Assembly (NCBI GenBank): GCA_001247695.2
Contig: LGRX02035088.1
Coordinates: forward strand, 1-64,000
DNA: 64,000 bases
Direction: 5' to 3'
Origin: Cymbomonas tetramitiformis
Taxonomy: Eukaryota; Chlorophyta; Pyramimonadophyceae; Pyramimonadales; Pyramimonadaceae
Shown: in pieces, positions 12,216-22,926 of the stretch
Numbering within the stretch: the stretch's first letter is position 1
Layout of the letters: each line of letters opens with the position of its first letter
Made by a program: the position numbers and the translations under genes
Notes under the pieces: generated by a model
Databases searched by the model: none
What the model was told of the DNA's origin: nothing
The model's input: only the letters and a program-made list of their open reading frames with translations

Positions 12216-13601
12216 ATGGCAGAAGAACCAGATGTTCCAGCTATCAATCCAGATCCACCTACCTGGTTCTTTGATATCTTAGGCTCTTACGATGCCTTCA
12301 GTCGGTTTAAGATACCCAAATGGCTCACTGGTTCCGATAATACCCAGACCAGATTTGATGAGATAGGGTACTTCGACAACATTAGTCGTATGAAACCCGA
12401 TATGAGCAGATACAGAGATCCTGAGACAGAACCACAGGAACCAGACGAAGAGTATACAGAGGATCGTTCTCCACCAGTTTTCACAGACCCTGATGATGGT
12501 CCAGTACCAGCACCAGTTCCATCCGCATTAGTTCCAAAGGTGAAAATGACTCCACCTAAGGAATATAAGGCAGGACAGGATGCTGAGATTTGGTTGGATA
12601 CAGTGGATAGATACTTTCAGTTCACCTATCCAGGAGTACCAGACAAGGATCTTATTACAGTCTTCCTGACACTCATTCAGAATAATGACAGACATTATTT
12701 TCAGGTCGTGGCCAAAAAGCCAGATGCCACGTATGAGAATATCAGAAGGACATTCCTCAGTCAGTTTGGCAATCCACACAAAATATCAGTAGCCAAAAAG
12801 CATCTTATGGCGCTGAATCAAGGAAACCAGACCTTTTCAGATTATCTCCGCACGTTCACATCACTGGCTGCCTTGGCATCAGTTGATCTGGATGATGCGT
12901 TGATAAAGGACAGATTCATCAGCAATATGGAATCAGATCTTCGCAAACAGTTCCATCTGAGATTCCTTACCGAAGACGAAAGGAATAATCTGTCGTGGGC
13001 ACAAACCACACAGATCCTGCTCGATTTGAATTATGTTGTTCATTCGAAGCAGTCAGAGACCCTGCACTATAGGGGGCAAAAGGAACAGTCAGGAGGCCCA
13101 GTCAGAAAAGACAAGGACAAAGGCCGTGGCAAAAAGCCATATGACAGATCCAATCGGAATTGGAATCAGAATCAGAATGGCAATCAAAATCAAAATGCCA
13201 ATCAGATTTCCCAGAGGAATAAAGGGAAAGGAGGAAAAGGCAAAGGCAAAGGAAAAGGGAAAGGATCAGCATCAAATCCTCCTAAGCCTTGCCAACGTTG
13301 TGGTCGTACCAATCACGTCACAAAGGATTGTTTCTCCACCAGGACACCAGAAGGAAAACCTATAAAAGGCAATCCTCCAGCTCAGAATCCATACAGAGGA
13401 CAGCAGCAACAAGATAATCAGGGTGCTAAGAACGAGTCTAACAAACTTGTGAAAACGATCAACACCCTGGTTAAGGAGCTACAGACTCAGCAGAGCATCA
13501 ATGCAGCAGTTGCAGTTCCAGCTCCAGCTTCAGATCCAGCTCCTCAGGGAAACTCTCAGGGTACTGCGCAGGTACCAGTGTTGAGAGCACCCCGAAGGTA
13601 A
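12216..13601 (+). CDS. Ty3/gypsy gag
   Basis: 461 residues from the ATG at 12,216, which follows a splice-acceptor-like TTGTTTTATAG. A retrotransposon gag domain (AEIWLDTVDRYFQFTYPG through ALNQGNQTFSDYLRTF) is followed by a basic Lys/Gly/Asn-rich linker and a canonical CCHC zinc knuckle, CQRCGRTNHVTKDC, at about 13,289-13,330. The stop at 13,599 overlaps an open pol frame one base back, as expected for -1 frameshifting or an equivalent fusion of gag and pol. Confidence 0.88.
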   Translation: MAEEPDVPAINPDPPTWFFDILGSYDAFSRFKIPKWLTGSDNTQTRFDEIGYFDNISRMKPDMSRYRDPETEPQEPDEEYTEDRSPPVFTDPDDGPVPAPVPSALVPKVKMTPPKEYKAGQDAEIWLDTVDRYFQFTYPGVPDKDLITVFLTLIQNNDRHYFQVVAKKPDATYENIRRTFLSQFGNPHKISVAKKHLMALNQGNQTFSDYLRTFTSLAALASVDLDDALIKDRFISNMESDLRKQFHLRFLTEDERNNLSWAQTTQILLDLNYVVHSKQSETLHYRGQKEQSGGPVRKDKDKGRGKKPYDRSNRNWNQNQNGNQNQNANQISQRNKGKGGKGKGKGKGKGSASNPPKPCQRCGRTNHVTKDCFSTRTPEGKPIKGNPPAQNPYRGQQQQDNQGAKNESNKLVKTINTLVKELQTQQSINAAVAVPAPASDPAPQGNSQGTAQVPVLRAPRR

Positions 13602-14092
13602 ATCAGCCTGAAGATGCCACTGAAGCAAGTGGCCGGGTTGAGAGTATCTCAGAAGAAGTCCTTTCCAGTCTGACATTACAGTTTCAGCAGATGGATACTC
13701 CCACAGAGCACATCGCACAGATGCAGTCTCAGACAGCACAGCTGAAATCACAGAAGAAGCTGTTGTTGTACAAAGGGAAAGTATATGGACAGAGTACTCA
13801 TATATTGGTGGATCCAGGAGCTACATCGTCTTTTATCGACAGACAGTTTGCTTCTCAGCTTGGTATTGCACCAACAGATTCCTCATCATCATTCTCAGTG
13901 GGATTGGCTGGAGGAAGCCAACTACCCTGTACATCCTATCTTCCCAATGCTACATTCACGCTGGGTAAGTATAAGGACACAGAGGATTTCTACATCATTG
14001 ACATGAAACCCTTCACTGTCATCCTGGCTTCCTGGGTCAAGATTGGTTGGAGAGAAGAAATCCACACATTGACTTTCAGTCCAAAAATCTGA
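13580..14092 (+). CDS. Ty3 pol segment: protease
   Basis: Open in the frame -1 to gag from within the end of gag. The active site is VDPGATSSFID at about 13,807-13,840. DPGA in place of DSGA is seen in some Ty3 families, so it does not by itself mean inactivity. A frame change at about 14,060 precedes the stop at 14,090; similar coding continues in another frame up to the MITE at 14,171 and resumes after it (SDDLPEMELVSATTMRKH). Confidence 0.75.
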   Translation, partial: VESTPKVNQPEDATEASGRVESISEEVLSSLTLQFQQMDTPTEHIAQMQSQTAQLKSQKKLLLYKGKVYGQSTHILVDPGATSSFIDRQFASQLGIAPTDSSSSFSVGLAGGSQLPCTSYLPNATFTLGKYKDTEDFYIIDMKPFTVILASWVKIGWREEIHTLTFSPKI

Positions 14093-14170
14093 TGATCACT
14101 AGGAAACACTCATCAGGTTCCAGTGTTCGCACAGTGTTGTCCAGAGTTGAACAGACTCCAGGCTCAGATG

Positions 14171-14448
14171 CAGGGAAGAAGGCTTACCGTGAGAGGCCGG
14201 CCCGGGGCCGTTTGAAGTCAGCCCGGGCCGGTTGCGGGCCGCTCGATTGTTGGATGCGGGCCGTCTCTCAAGGGTCCCGATCATGAAAATTTTCGTGAAA
14301 ATTGTGCGATTTTTATGATTTGCCATACTTAAAATTAAAATTTTGAGCCTGCGGCGGGCAAATTTAAAGATTGGCCGGGCTGGCCGAAAGTGGGCCAGTA
14401 AAAAGTCCAAATGCGGGCCGCTTCGAAAAAAGAAAGCCTTCTTCTCTG
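14171..14448. mobile_element. hAT-type MITE inserted in Ty3 copy B
   Basis: 278 bp with terminal inverted repeats CAGGGAAGAAGGCTT and, reversed, CAGAGAAGAAGGCTT (14 of 15 match). It is flanked by an exact 8-bp duplication, CTCAGATG, at 14,163-14,170 and 14,449-14,456. An 8-bp TSD with CAGGG-type termini is the hAT hallmark. The interior is GC-rich with an AT-rich core and has no coding capacity. A related fragment lies in reverse orientation at about 17,450-17,660. Confidence 0.88.
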
Positions 14449-14456
14449 CTCAGATG

Positions 14457-15045
14457 ACCTTCCTGAAATGGAATTGGTCAGTGCCACCACTATGAGAAAG
14501 CACCTACGTCGTATGCGATCCAGTGGTTCGGCTGAAGAAGCCGTAGCTTAACTCTTTTTTCTCTCAGAGGTCGATGGTGAACTGGTCATGACCGCGGCAG
14601 ACTCAGACACCACTATGGAAGACCCAAAGGTCACAGCAGCACGTGATCAAGTCAGAGAAGACTTTTCAGATATTTTCCAGGAGGATCTTCCAGGAGGATC
14701 TTCCAGCTGGCCACATGCCAGAACGGTTTGAAGGTGGATATCATCGCATCAACATTGAACCTGGGCACAAGCCACCATCACAGCCAGTTCGTACCATTCC
14801 AGTGCCTATGATGGAGGAGCTCAAACGACAGATCATCAAATATGTCGAACTGGGTATCCTTCGTCCGTCATCATCACCATATGGATGTCCAATCATTTTC
14901 GCTCCTAAGCCAGGGGGGAAGTGGAGGATGTGCTGTGATTATCGAGCCCTTAATAATATTACTATAAAGGACACATATCCACTGCCACCTCACGATACCC
15001 GCTTCTTGAACAGCTTAAAGGTGCACGATGGTTTAGCAGATTTGA
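14457..15045 (+). CDS. Ty3 pol segment: linker and N-terminal reverse transcriptase
   Basis: After the MITE the pol linker resumes, with an in-frame TAA at about 14,550. The frame at 14,643 gives the Ty3 entry region (HRINIEPGHKPPSQPVRTIP), then GILRPSSSPYGCPIIFAPK and WRMCCDYRALNNITIKDTYP. The frame is lost at about 15,030. A 13-bp segment (CAGGAGGATCTTC) is duplicated at about 14,678-14,703. Confidence 0.8.
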
Positions 15046-15345
15046 CTTCAATCAGTTCTTCCATCAGATTCCTATACACCCAGATGACATTCACAAAACA
15101 GCAATACGTACCAGATACGGTTCCTATGAGTGGACAGTAATGCCTTTCGGGTTAACTAACGCTCCTGCAACCGCTCGCCGTGTTGGAAATCGAGCATTCT
15201 TTGACTTCATCGATCAGTTCTTAGTCATTTTCATGGATGACACCATTGTGTACAGTCCAGATTTTGACAGCCACGTGAAGCATGTTCGACAGTTCTTACA
15301 GCGCTGCAGAGATCATCAGTTCTACATCAGGCCTTCTAAGGTTGA
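15045..15345 (+). CDS. Ty3 pol segment: reverse transcriptase palm
   Basis: Contains RYGSYEWTVMPFGLTNAPAT and the catalytic block FLVIFMDDTIVYS, with the FMDD at 15,230-15,241. This is the palm of the reverse transcriptase, in a different frame from the N-terminal part. Confidence 0.8.
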
Positions 15346-16264
15346 GTCGTGTTCGTCAGATCCATCGATTTTATCGGACACCACGATATCTCTGAAGCAG
15401 GCCTATCCATCATCGAAGACAGAATCCGTGCAGTCATGGCTATCCAGCCTCCAGTGTTGTATGGTCCAACCGTTGGTAAACAGCCTCCACGCCGTATGGC
15501 TAAAGATGGCAAGTCATCTCTTCGGTCATTCTTGGGCATGGTCGGCCAGTTTAGGAGATTCATACCAAAGTTCTCGAAGATTGCCGAGCCGCTCAATCGT
15601 CTCCTTAAAGATAATGCAGAGTTTGTCTGGGAACCTGAGCAACAACAGGCATTTGATAATCTCAAAAGTGCCATCTGCAATGCTCCAGTTCTACAGCTTC
15701 CAGATCAGAAACTGCCATCTATTATGGAGGTCGATGGATCAGGCACACACGTTGGTCAAGTGGTATTACAGGATCAAGGAAAAGGTATGAAGCCATGTGG
15801 CTATCGCAACGTCACTCTTTCTGATACACAGAGACGTTGGCCTATTCCTGAGATCGAGCTATTTGCCATTGTGGAGGGCTTCCGATTCTTTCGCCACATC
15901 TTGTTGGGAGCTCCTGAGACTATTGTACGCTCAGATCATCAGCCACTGGTTTTTTTCCAGTCCAAATCCACACTAAGCCCCAAACAGGCGAGGTGGTTGG
16001 ATGAGCTCTCCGAGTACAACTTCAGAATAGAGCACATTGCAGGCGAGAAGAATAAAGTTGCAGATGCACTCACTCGTATTTCTACACTCTTTGAACTCAC
16101 TGATTGTCTGCAACATATAGACGTCAGCGAGGTTCCAGTCATTGGCATACCGTCTACAGATTCTACATTCATTGCTCTTATATCTTCATCATCAGCTCAT
16201 CAGCTTCACGACATTATTATATCCCAGTATGATCGTGACACATTTGCACAGACTATATCATCTA
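15346..16264 (+). CDS. Ty3 pol segment: RT connection and RNase H
   Basis: Runs from IDFIGHHDISEAGL through FLGMVGQFRRFIPKFS to the RNase H (EVDGSGTHVGQVVLQ, IPEIELFAIVEGFRFF, RSDHQPLVFF) and the end block YNFRIEHIAGEKNKVADALTR. The Ty3 frame runs directly into the transposon at 16,265; the TAG at about 16,291 belongs to the insertion, not to Ty3. Confidence 0.85.
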
Positions 16265-17342
16265 TGGCTACTGCCCCGCAGTCCTTGTGGTAGGACAAAA
16301 TCGACGATTTGGTCCTACCACGCGAGGACCATTGTTCCGATAATTTAATTGGCCATCTCCCGTGATTTGTGGTGTCTAACCAATGAAAGGTGGTATATAT
16401 AGGTCCTATATTAATTTATTCGAACGCTGGTTTGGCCTATATCCATCCCATATATCCATGACGAACGCATTTCAAACCTCTACACTCAAACTTTTCAAAA
16501 CGGATTTTTTGGAACATTCAAAATGTGGCAAATTAGTGACTCATCTTCAATGATTTTTTACCAATCATATATCAACACTACACCTGCGCGGATACCATCA
16601 AATTGAACCTATACATATGTCCCAATCATATTTGGGCGGTAGGCCCGGTTGGAATGCATATATTGGCTCGTTGGCTCGTTGGCTTCCCCTCTAATATATT
16701 GGCTCGTTGGTTTCCCCCCTAAAATAGTGGTCACGCGAGCTGACCATCCAGCCATCATAATTGCTTGCTAGAAGAGGGTATATATCGCAAGGTTGGTGTG
16801 TGCGGCACATTAAATCTTCAAGTATATATGTATTGCGAATTTCTGAAAGTCTAACATCATCCAAATATCTTATTTTTCGACTGGCGTGTACACTTTAGAA
16901 TGGATGAATGCCAATTTCTAAAGTCCGAAATTCACTAAATTCGGAATTTGCATTGTGTTGCGCCATGCTGAAATAGAGCGGAAATGATGATGAGGGTGCG
17001 AAGTAACCGATTAAGTTATCTTATTTGGCCATAAACTCAAGATGTATAACCATGAGCATCACCGTGAGCCCCCCATGTGACTCCTAATACTCAAAATAAC
17101 GGTGGTTCTTGTGGTAGGACCACCATTTTCTTCAAGCTTTTGGTGAAATTACACCCCTAAAGCGTGTCGTTCAACCGAACACCTAAAGTCTCATGGGGGC
17201 CGCCGCTATAAGAAATAAAAATCATTTAACTCATAAATATCATGTGCACATGTTCCCTGTGCCTCAAATAGTCGATTTAGTGATCGAAACCGCAATTGCC
17301 CATTGGTCCTTGTGGTAGGACCATGAATTTGGGTAGTAGCCA
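16265..17342 (+). mobile_element. 4-bp-TSD DNA transposon family, copy 1 (1,078 bp)
   Basis: Termini TGGCTACTGCCCC and, reversed, TGGCTACTACCC; flanking duplication TCTA at 16,261-16,264 and 17,343-17,346. Palindromic motifs of the form GGTCCT-6 nt-AGGACC sit next to each end and at about 17,107. Removing the element and one TCTA restores an open Ty3 frame that continues to about 17,455. There is no coding capacity, so it is a non-autonomous element. Superfamily unknown; 4-bp duplications occur in Sola, Chapaev and others. Confidence 0.85.
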
Positions 17343-17455
17343 TCTAAGCTGGCATCATCGACTTCATCACAGTCAATCAGCAATTTCGAGCTCATTCAGG
17401 GGTTGATCTATCGCAAGACCATATATGGCAGACAGCTTGACATTCCACCTACTGC
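17343..17455 (+). pseudogene. Ty3 pre-integrase fragment downstream of the insertion
   Basis: With the transposon removed, the RNase H frame continues here and reads FELIQGLIYRKTIYGRQLDI, the usual linker that precedes the Ty3 integrase zinc finger. The element then ends against GC-rich foreign sequence, so its integrase is lost. Confidence 0.7.
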
Positions 17456-17894
17456 CAAGAGGCCCGAACCCAAAATTGCCCGCCGCAGGCGCAAAATTTT
17501 AATTTTAAGTATGACAATATCATAAAAACCGCAAATTTTCGGGTTAATTTTCAAAACTTTACATAATTCGTTTCGGCCAACAAGCAAAAGCACACTCGGC
17601 CAAACCTCGGCCACAACCCTCATCGTACGGCCACAGACCGGCCATAGGGGGTTGATATGTTCCCTGCCTGCGGGACAAGGTTGTCAATCAGACAAAATCT
17701 GATTATCAGAAGACGATCAGATCAGATCAGATTATCAGATGCTTAGTAGTGATGTATCTGATAATCAGACGATCAGATCAGACGATCAGACAATCGGATC
17801 AGACAATCAAGCTGATTATCAGGCTGATTACTGTATCAGACGATCAGACCGATTTCAGATCTGATTGACAACCTTGTTGCGGGATGCCCGCACG
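17456..17894. mobile_element. hAT-like GC-rich remnant, ends unclear
   Basis: The segment at about 17,480-17,535 matches, in reverse, the core of the MITE at 14,171 (GCCCGCCGCAGG next to AAAATTTTAATTTTAAGTAT). One end may be at TTCCCTG (17,660-17,666). It is split by the smaller MITE at 17,675 and forms the scar between Ty3 copy B and the minus-strand gag. I see no TSD. Confidence 0.45.
17675..17877. mobile_element. 203-bp MITE rich in GATCAGA
   Basis: Perfect 18-bp terminal inverted repeats (ACAAGGTTGTCAATCAGA at the left). The flanking hexamer TGCGGG is repeated at 17,669-17,674 and 17,878-17,883. The interior is made of GATCAGA/ATCAGAC repeats. Superfamily not assigned. Confidence 0.75.
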
Positions 17895-18401
17895 GGCCAT
17901 AAGGGCGGCAGACGGGGACCCCCCAGAGAGGAGTGATGCCGCCAACGCGGAGACCCCATCCTTCCTTTTCTTCTCCTTAAGCAGCTTCTTCTCCTCTGTC
18001 TGCTATTGGTGAAAGGCCTTACGGCCAACGTATACTGTTGGATGCCAAGAGCCCGCTTCTCTCTGCCTCCGGCCGTTTTCGAACTCCATTCCTGCAGAAG
18101 ATCCTTATAGTACACCGGGCACATGCGAAGGGTGAGGAGGTCCAAGGCGAACCCCACACCCCACACATCGTCAGGATCTATACCGGGTCTGAGCTCGGAC
18201 CGGATAGCGGTGTGGTGCTGCATGAATCCCTTAATATAGGGCTCGGGGTCTGTCTACATCCTCCAGCAGCTCGATCGCCGGTGCGGTCTCGAACAAGTAG
18301 CTATGGGAGACCCACGGCCTGCGTCGCCTGGCAACGGCCCGGCAAATCACGAGCCATGCACGGCGCCCATCCTCCGGAGACACCGTAGCCGACTCCTCAA
18401 T

Positions 18402-18934
18402 AGAGAGGTTCCGCAAAGTGGATAGAGAGTTAAGCGCGGAGAGTTAAGGGCATATCGTGTCATAGATTCCGTCGAACGCGATGGTCATGCGTCATAACTC
18501 GTTCATACTTCTTAACTCTTAACTCTCCGCGATTTCTTAACTCTCTGCCCCCACTGTTAAGCTTCTCTTAACTCTCCGCCCGATGAACGACGAAGAGCTA
18601 AGGTAGACGTCCTAATCGGAAACTGGCTGGATGTAATCGATCTGGAATATTCTAGAATTCCGTTTGATCCTGCGTTCCCGCGTGGCCGACGAACTGTTTC
18701 TCCAGAAAACAAGGAAGCGTCAATTAAAAATTGACGTTCAACGAGCACCGAAATCGAGAATCACAAATTCGTCGTTCGTCGTTTGTCGTTTGTCGTTCAT
18801 CGTTCATGACTGCGGAAGCGATTTTGAGAAATCGTGAAATGAGCAGAGAGTTAAGCGCGGAGAGCTACGCGCGATGACTGTCATCATCGATAACTCTCCG
18901 CGCTTAACTCTCCACAGCCTTGCGGAACCTCTCT
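18402..18934. mobile_element. Harbinger-like element with long inverted repeats (533 bp)
   Basis: The ends match for about 45 bp with few differences, starting AGAGAGGTTCCGCAA and including GAGAGTTAAGCGCGGAGAG. The 3-bp duplication AAT is at 18,399-18,401 and 18,935-18,937. A TTAACTCTCCGC motif recurs inside both ends and at about 18,495-18,580. No coding capacity. The 3-bp TSD suggests PIF/Harbinger, but AAT is not the usual TWA, so the assignment is tentative. Confidence 0.75.
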
Positions 18935-19324
18935 AATGAGCCGAAGGCAGGACCCCCGCACTAATGCCGTAAGAATGCGGAAAAGGATCCGAGTGGCCTC
19001 AGGGAGAATACAAGCAGCACGATCGGTCGGATGAACTACCGCGGCGAACTGAAGGTTGAAGTCGGTTACTTGAGTTTTTACCGCTTGCGTGAAGCGGTCC
19101 AAGGCCACCTCACGAGGCACTTGGCCCTTGATCTTGTCGATGTCGAAGACCCACTCCGAGGCCTTGATGTGGGTGGGCCGACATTGGTCACGCACTTGCT
19201 GAATGATGCTAGCGCGGTGACCCGGCTCGCGAAGAATGGTCTGGCAGTCCTTAAGAAATTCCCTGATAACCGCAGCACCGCCAGTCTCATCACCCACAAG
19301 CGGGCGATTCTTCACAGGTGTAGG

Positions 19325-20413
19325 TGGCTACTATCCAAATTCATGGTCCTCCCACAAGGACCAACGCGCGACGACTCTTATGAGTGCCACATGGGTCTTT
19401 GAGGCGTATACGTGCGTTTGGCATCATATTTATGAGTCAATTGAATAATTTCCCCTACAGGATCGTCCACGCGTGTGCTAGAGGGGCGTGCTTAAAGGGT
19501 GCGCTTTTGATATATTTTTTATCGAAATCGCCGAAAAAAAGATGGTCCTCCCACAAGGACCATAGTCTTTAAGCGTCCTAGCGGTTGCATGGTGCGCGGT
19601 GTTGGCCGCTCATGGTCGCACATCTTGAGTTTATGACCAAATATGAAAACTTAGTTGGATAGTCCACACTCTAGTCGCCATCTGAGCTCTCGTTTACCAT
19701 GGCGGGTGATCACTCCCGAGTGAAATAAGGATTTTGTGATTTTTACACTTCTAATTTTCACTTCGCGTCAAGCTAACGAGTGCACATCGCTCACATACTT
19801 GCCCATATGGCTTATGTTAATGTCTACATTAAGCTTTCAAAAAATCATTTTATGGATATACTTCAAAAGTTTAAGCACCATACGCTCCTACCACACTATG
19901 AATGCACTCTAGCGGGCATCGTGGCGATAATGGGTCATGTTTGCACCGATTATCCCATTCCGGCTAAAACATCGACCAAAAAGGTGCACGGTTGTTAATA
20001 AGCATTAGAGATGGCCAATATATGCACTCCAACATGACGTATGACCCAAATATGATGGGGACATGTGTATAAGATCGATATGATCGCATGGACGCAGGTG
20101 TAGCCTGCACATACTATTCCCCAAAAATTATTGAAGATATCGTATATTTTTGTGCCTTTTTGAATTTTCAAAAAAATGCAATCTGAAAAAGTTGAGGGTG
20201 CTTGTCGCAAATGCGAACGCCATGGATATATTGGGTGGATCCAGGCCGGACCAAGCATCGAAGTAATTACTATATGTCCCATTGATACTAAAAATCATTG
20301 GGCGCGCCTTCTAGATCCGAACCAATGCCCAATTAAATTCTTACAACATTGGTCCTTGTGGGAGGACCATAATCGATTATGGTCCTTCCACAAGGACCAT
20401 GGGATAGTAGCCA
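19325..20413 (-). mobile_element. 4-bp-TSD DNA transposon family, copy 2 (1,089 bp)
   Basis: Same family as 16,265-17,342 but in reverse orientation. Ends TGGCTACTATCC and GGATAGTAGCCA, with the duplication TAGG at 19,321-19,324 and 20,414-20,417. Single palindromes lie at about 19,344 and 19,543, and a double one at 20,351-20,398. Removing the element joins the minus-strand gag frame without a break. No coding capacity. Confidence 0.9.
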
Positions 20414-20522
20414 TAGGAGGGACAGGCTCCTCAGGGCCGTCGCTGAAGGGAAGTGCCCTCCGCGTGTCGATCCCAGCCGGGACCGGCGTGGTAAATCCAT
20501 CCGAAGAATCCACGGTGGTCAT

Positions 20523-21984
20523 AGCGGCCGTAGGTGGAGCACCGGCGCGATGAAAACCTAATAATAAGGCTCAGCCCCCTTCAAGGAAGGGGCCAAATCT
20601 GAAATAAATTCAAAATCTGCTCCGATGCCCACGAAACTCGGCAACACGGCCGGGTTTGGCGAAGTAAAAACATACCCCAAAGGAAAATGTCTGGAAGCCA
20701 AGACTCCGTAAATGCCAAGCGTCTAAAAACGGTAAACTCAACCGCAAGATCCGTAAATGCGCTCAATAAACACGAACAAGCGGCAAGCGTGGCGAATTGA
20801 GGTAAAATGATACGGGTAAAGAAGCATAGAGTCACGAGGAAAAATGCGGAGCGGCGGGGGTGGGCGGAAAGTAAGTAAGAGCTGGGGGTCGAGGTCCTTG
20901 TGCTTGTCAAATCCGCTGTCATGGCCCATTTTAACACGTCGCGAGCCTCTAGGTGCCATACTCTGCGCGATGCTGCATACAGTCGGGGGCCCCAACGCTC
21001 TCTGACCCTTCCCCTCCATACTCTCCTCCGCCACTCGTCGCGCTTACCTCATCATCTACGCAATCAGTTGCAGCAGCACCGCGAAAACGCGGCGCCCCGC
21101 AACATTCTACCTACTCAGCCACGCTCGCCCCTCTACAACTTTAGCCAGCAATAATAATAATAATAAAACATTTACGCTAGCAAAGGGGGCAAAGTAATCT
21201 TGAGAGTGCGGTATCCCTGCAAAGCAGGCTAGTGAAAACACCAGGGGCTACTCCCTCTGCTATAGCGCGCCCACAAAGGGGCTCGGCCCACTTTTCAGCA
21301 GGGCGACATCTAGAGAAAAAACTAAGTGCTAGGCAAAAAAACTCTAGAGGATGGAGAAGCAGCCATGGCCGGGTGAGGGAAGGGGTGGTCAATCTGAGCG
21401 GTGGGGAGGGAAGTCGAAGAATTAGGGGGTATTTGGAGACGTTGAGGAAGGGGGGTCGTGGGTGGGGGGGAGAGGGGGTGGAGGGGGAGGGGAGGGGGGG
21501 CGCCACCATTTAGTGGCTTTGAATCAAAACCACCTTAGGCAAGTGGTGGGCCTATAGCGGCCTACTAGAATGTCCTAGTGACACAGTGAAAACGCTGAAC
21601 GCCGTAGGGGTTGAGCGAGGCAATCGGGTATGTCAAAAGATAGAAATGAATACACGACTCTCAGGCTATCTAAGCTCTGAGGCCGTCACTAGGCAATCAT
21701 ATCGTGTGTCACAGTCTAAGCTACCGAAGTCGAACTACTGAGTACAAGTAGGAAGTCACTGTACTGTCACTGTCACTATCATACGTCATACGTGGCACTG
21801 AACTAATGAATCTCAGCATTACTCGCAAACAATGTGGGCTTTACGTATAGTGAAGCCTTAAGCGATTTTCACATACTTAAAGGCGCTTCCGAAAGCACAC
21901 TGCGTGCGCCGGATCGAAAAATGGACGGCGCTAGGCGATTTGCTCGCGCTCCTGCGGCATTCGTCGTGCACAGGTCGTGCATCA
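20523..21984. other. stretch without recognised genes
   Basis: No coding region that I can support. It includes a short AATAAT run at about 21,150 and a long G-rich purine tract at about 21,355-21,505 (separate entry). Part may be the leader or LTR of the minus-strand retroelement. Confidence 0.5.
21410..21505 (+). other. G-rich purine tract
   Basis: A nearly pure purine run with many blocks of four or more G, able in principle to form G-quadruplexes on the plus strand. Confidence 0.6.
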
Positions 21985-22100
21985 TCTTCGCTCGGACCAA
22001 GGGGAGTAACTATAGTACTAGCGTAGCATGGGGGGGGAACCGGATTTCTTAACACCGTGATCCGCCCAACCCAGGCGTGAGCTCACTTGTTTCGCCCAGA
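21985..22100. repeat. left arm of a wide inverted repeat (partner at 25,175-25,285)
   Basis: This segment, including AAGGGGAGTAAC, AACCGGATTTCTTAACACC and GGCGTGAGCTCA, recurs in reverse at about 25,180-25,280. The pair encloses about 3.1 kb and could be the termini of an old DNA transposon. No TSD found. Confidence 0.55.
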
Positions 22101-22827
22101 CCTCATTTTCAAGCATTTTCACCGCCTAAAATTGGGACGCAACACAAAATTGCTTCGTGCCGCTCTGAAAAACTAGATTGTCGTGTTTCAACGCAAGAAT
22201 GTGCGTGTATATAGGTCCTTAAGAGCTGCATTTTTTCGCGCAGTTCCAAAGGACCTACGTTCAAGAAAAAATGAACTTTCAATCGCTTTTCCCCGAATGG
22301 AGGCTTCGCGGTCCGAACATTCTCGTAGCGCCCATCGCGAGCTAAAATGTCCGGACCGATGTTCATCTTTACGTTACGTTGACGTCGTTTGCGCACGTCA
22401 TCGATGTTTACTATTCACATTACTATTTCACTTCTCGCATACATCATGTCAGCGGTTGATCCTCCAGGATGCCTGATTTATTCCTAAACGAAAAAATATA
22501 CTTGTGGAAGCCTTCCGCGCATGGAGTTGAGCACCATTCTTGGAAGAATGATGCTCAAAATTGGATCGTAAAATTCTGAAGTTCTGGAGGCGTCTAAATA
22601 GCCCATCAACGAGGACCATTTGGGCATCATCATTTTATTAATGTATCGTTTATTTATTTTGCAATATACAGCGGCTGTGGGATATTTGCTCCGTTTTTCT
22701 TGTTTTCCCGGCCGAGTCCCGTCCTTAAATCTGGTTTGGGTAAAATGAAATTTCGTCGCGTCGCGTAACTTCTGATCGCAACGATTTGATTGGTTGGAAA
22801 ACTGTAAAACGCTACGCACAGGTTACG

Positions 22828-22926
22828 CAAGAGCGTCGCGTCGCGGAGATGTTTGGACAAACATCTTTTGCGTAACACGCTACGCAGAGATGTTTTGTCC
22901 AACATCTACGCGACGCGACGCTCTTG
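22828..22926. repeat. hairpin with CGTCGCGTCGCG arms
   Basis: A 38-bp arm at 22,828-22,865 (CAAGAGCGTCGCGTCGCG then AGATGTTTGGACAAACATC) is matched in reverse at 22,889-22,926 with a few changes. The loop is about 23 bp. Confidence 0.75.

Larger units (their letters stand above)
12216..17455 (+). mobile_element. Ty3/gypsy retrotransposon, copy B, interrupted
   Basis: Gag, protease, reverse transcriptase and RNase H, then a pre-integrase fragment, in Ty3/gypsy order. It is split by two foreign insertions (14,171-14,448 and 16,265-17,342) and truncated at about 17,455, before the integrase core. Internal frame changes at about 14,060, 15,030 and 15,340 show that it is dead. Confidence 0.88.
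17895..20522 (-). pseudogene. gag-like ORF of a minus-strand retroelement, split by two insertions
   Basis: Reading from 20,522 downward, an open frame (start TTVDSSDGFTTPVPAGID) runs to 20,418 and resumes at 19,320 once the transposon at 19,325-20,413 and one TAGG are removed. It runs on to 18,938 and resumes at 18,398 once the element at 18,402-18,934 and one AAT are removed. A one-base frame change lies at about 18,227. The protein has gag-like features (IREFLKDCQTILREPGHRAS, then EWVFDIDKIKGQ), but I cannot assign the family. No protease or polymerase is seen. Confidence 0.6.

Noticed and set aside
16265..16293. C-terminus of Ty3 pol ending in a TAG
   Set aside because: These codons are read from the inserted transposon; the Ty3 frame resumes at 17,347.
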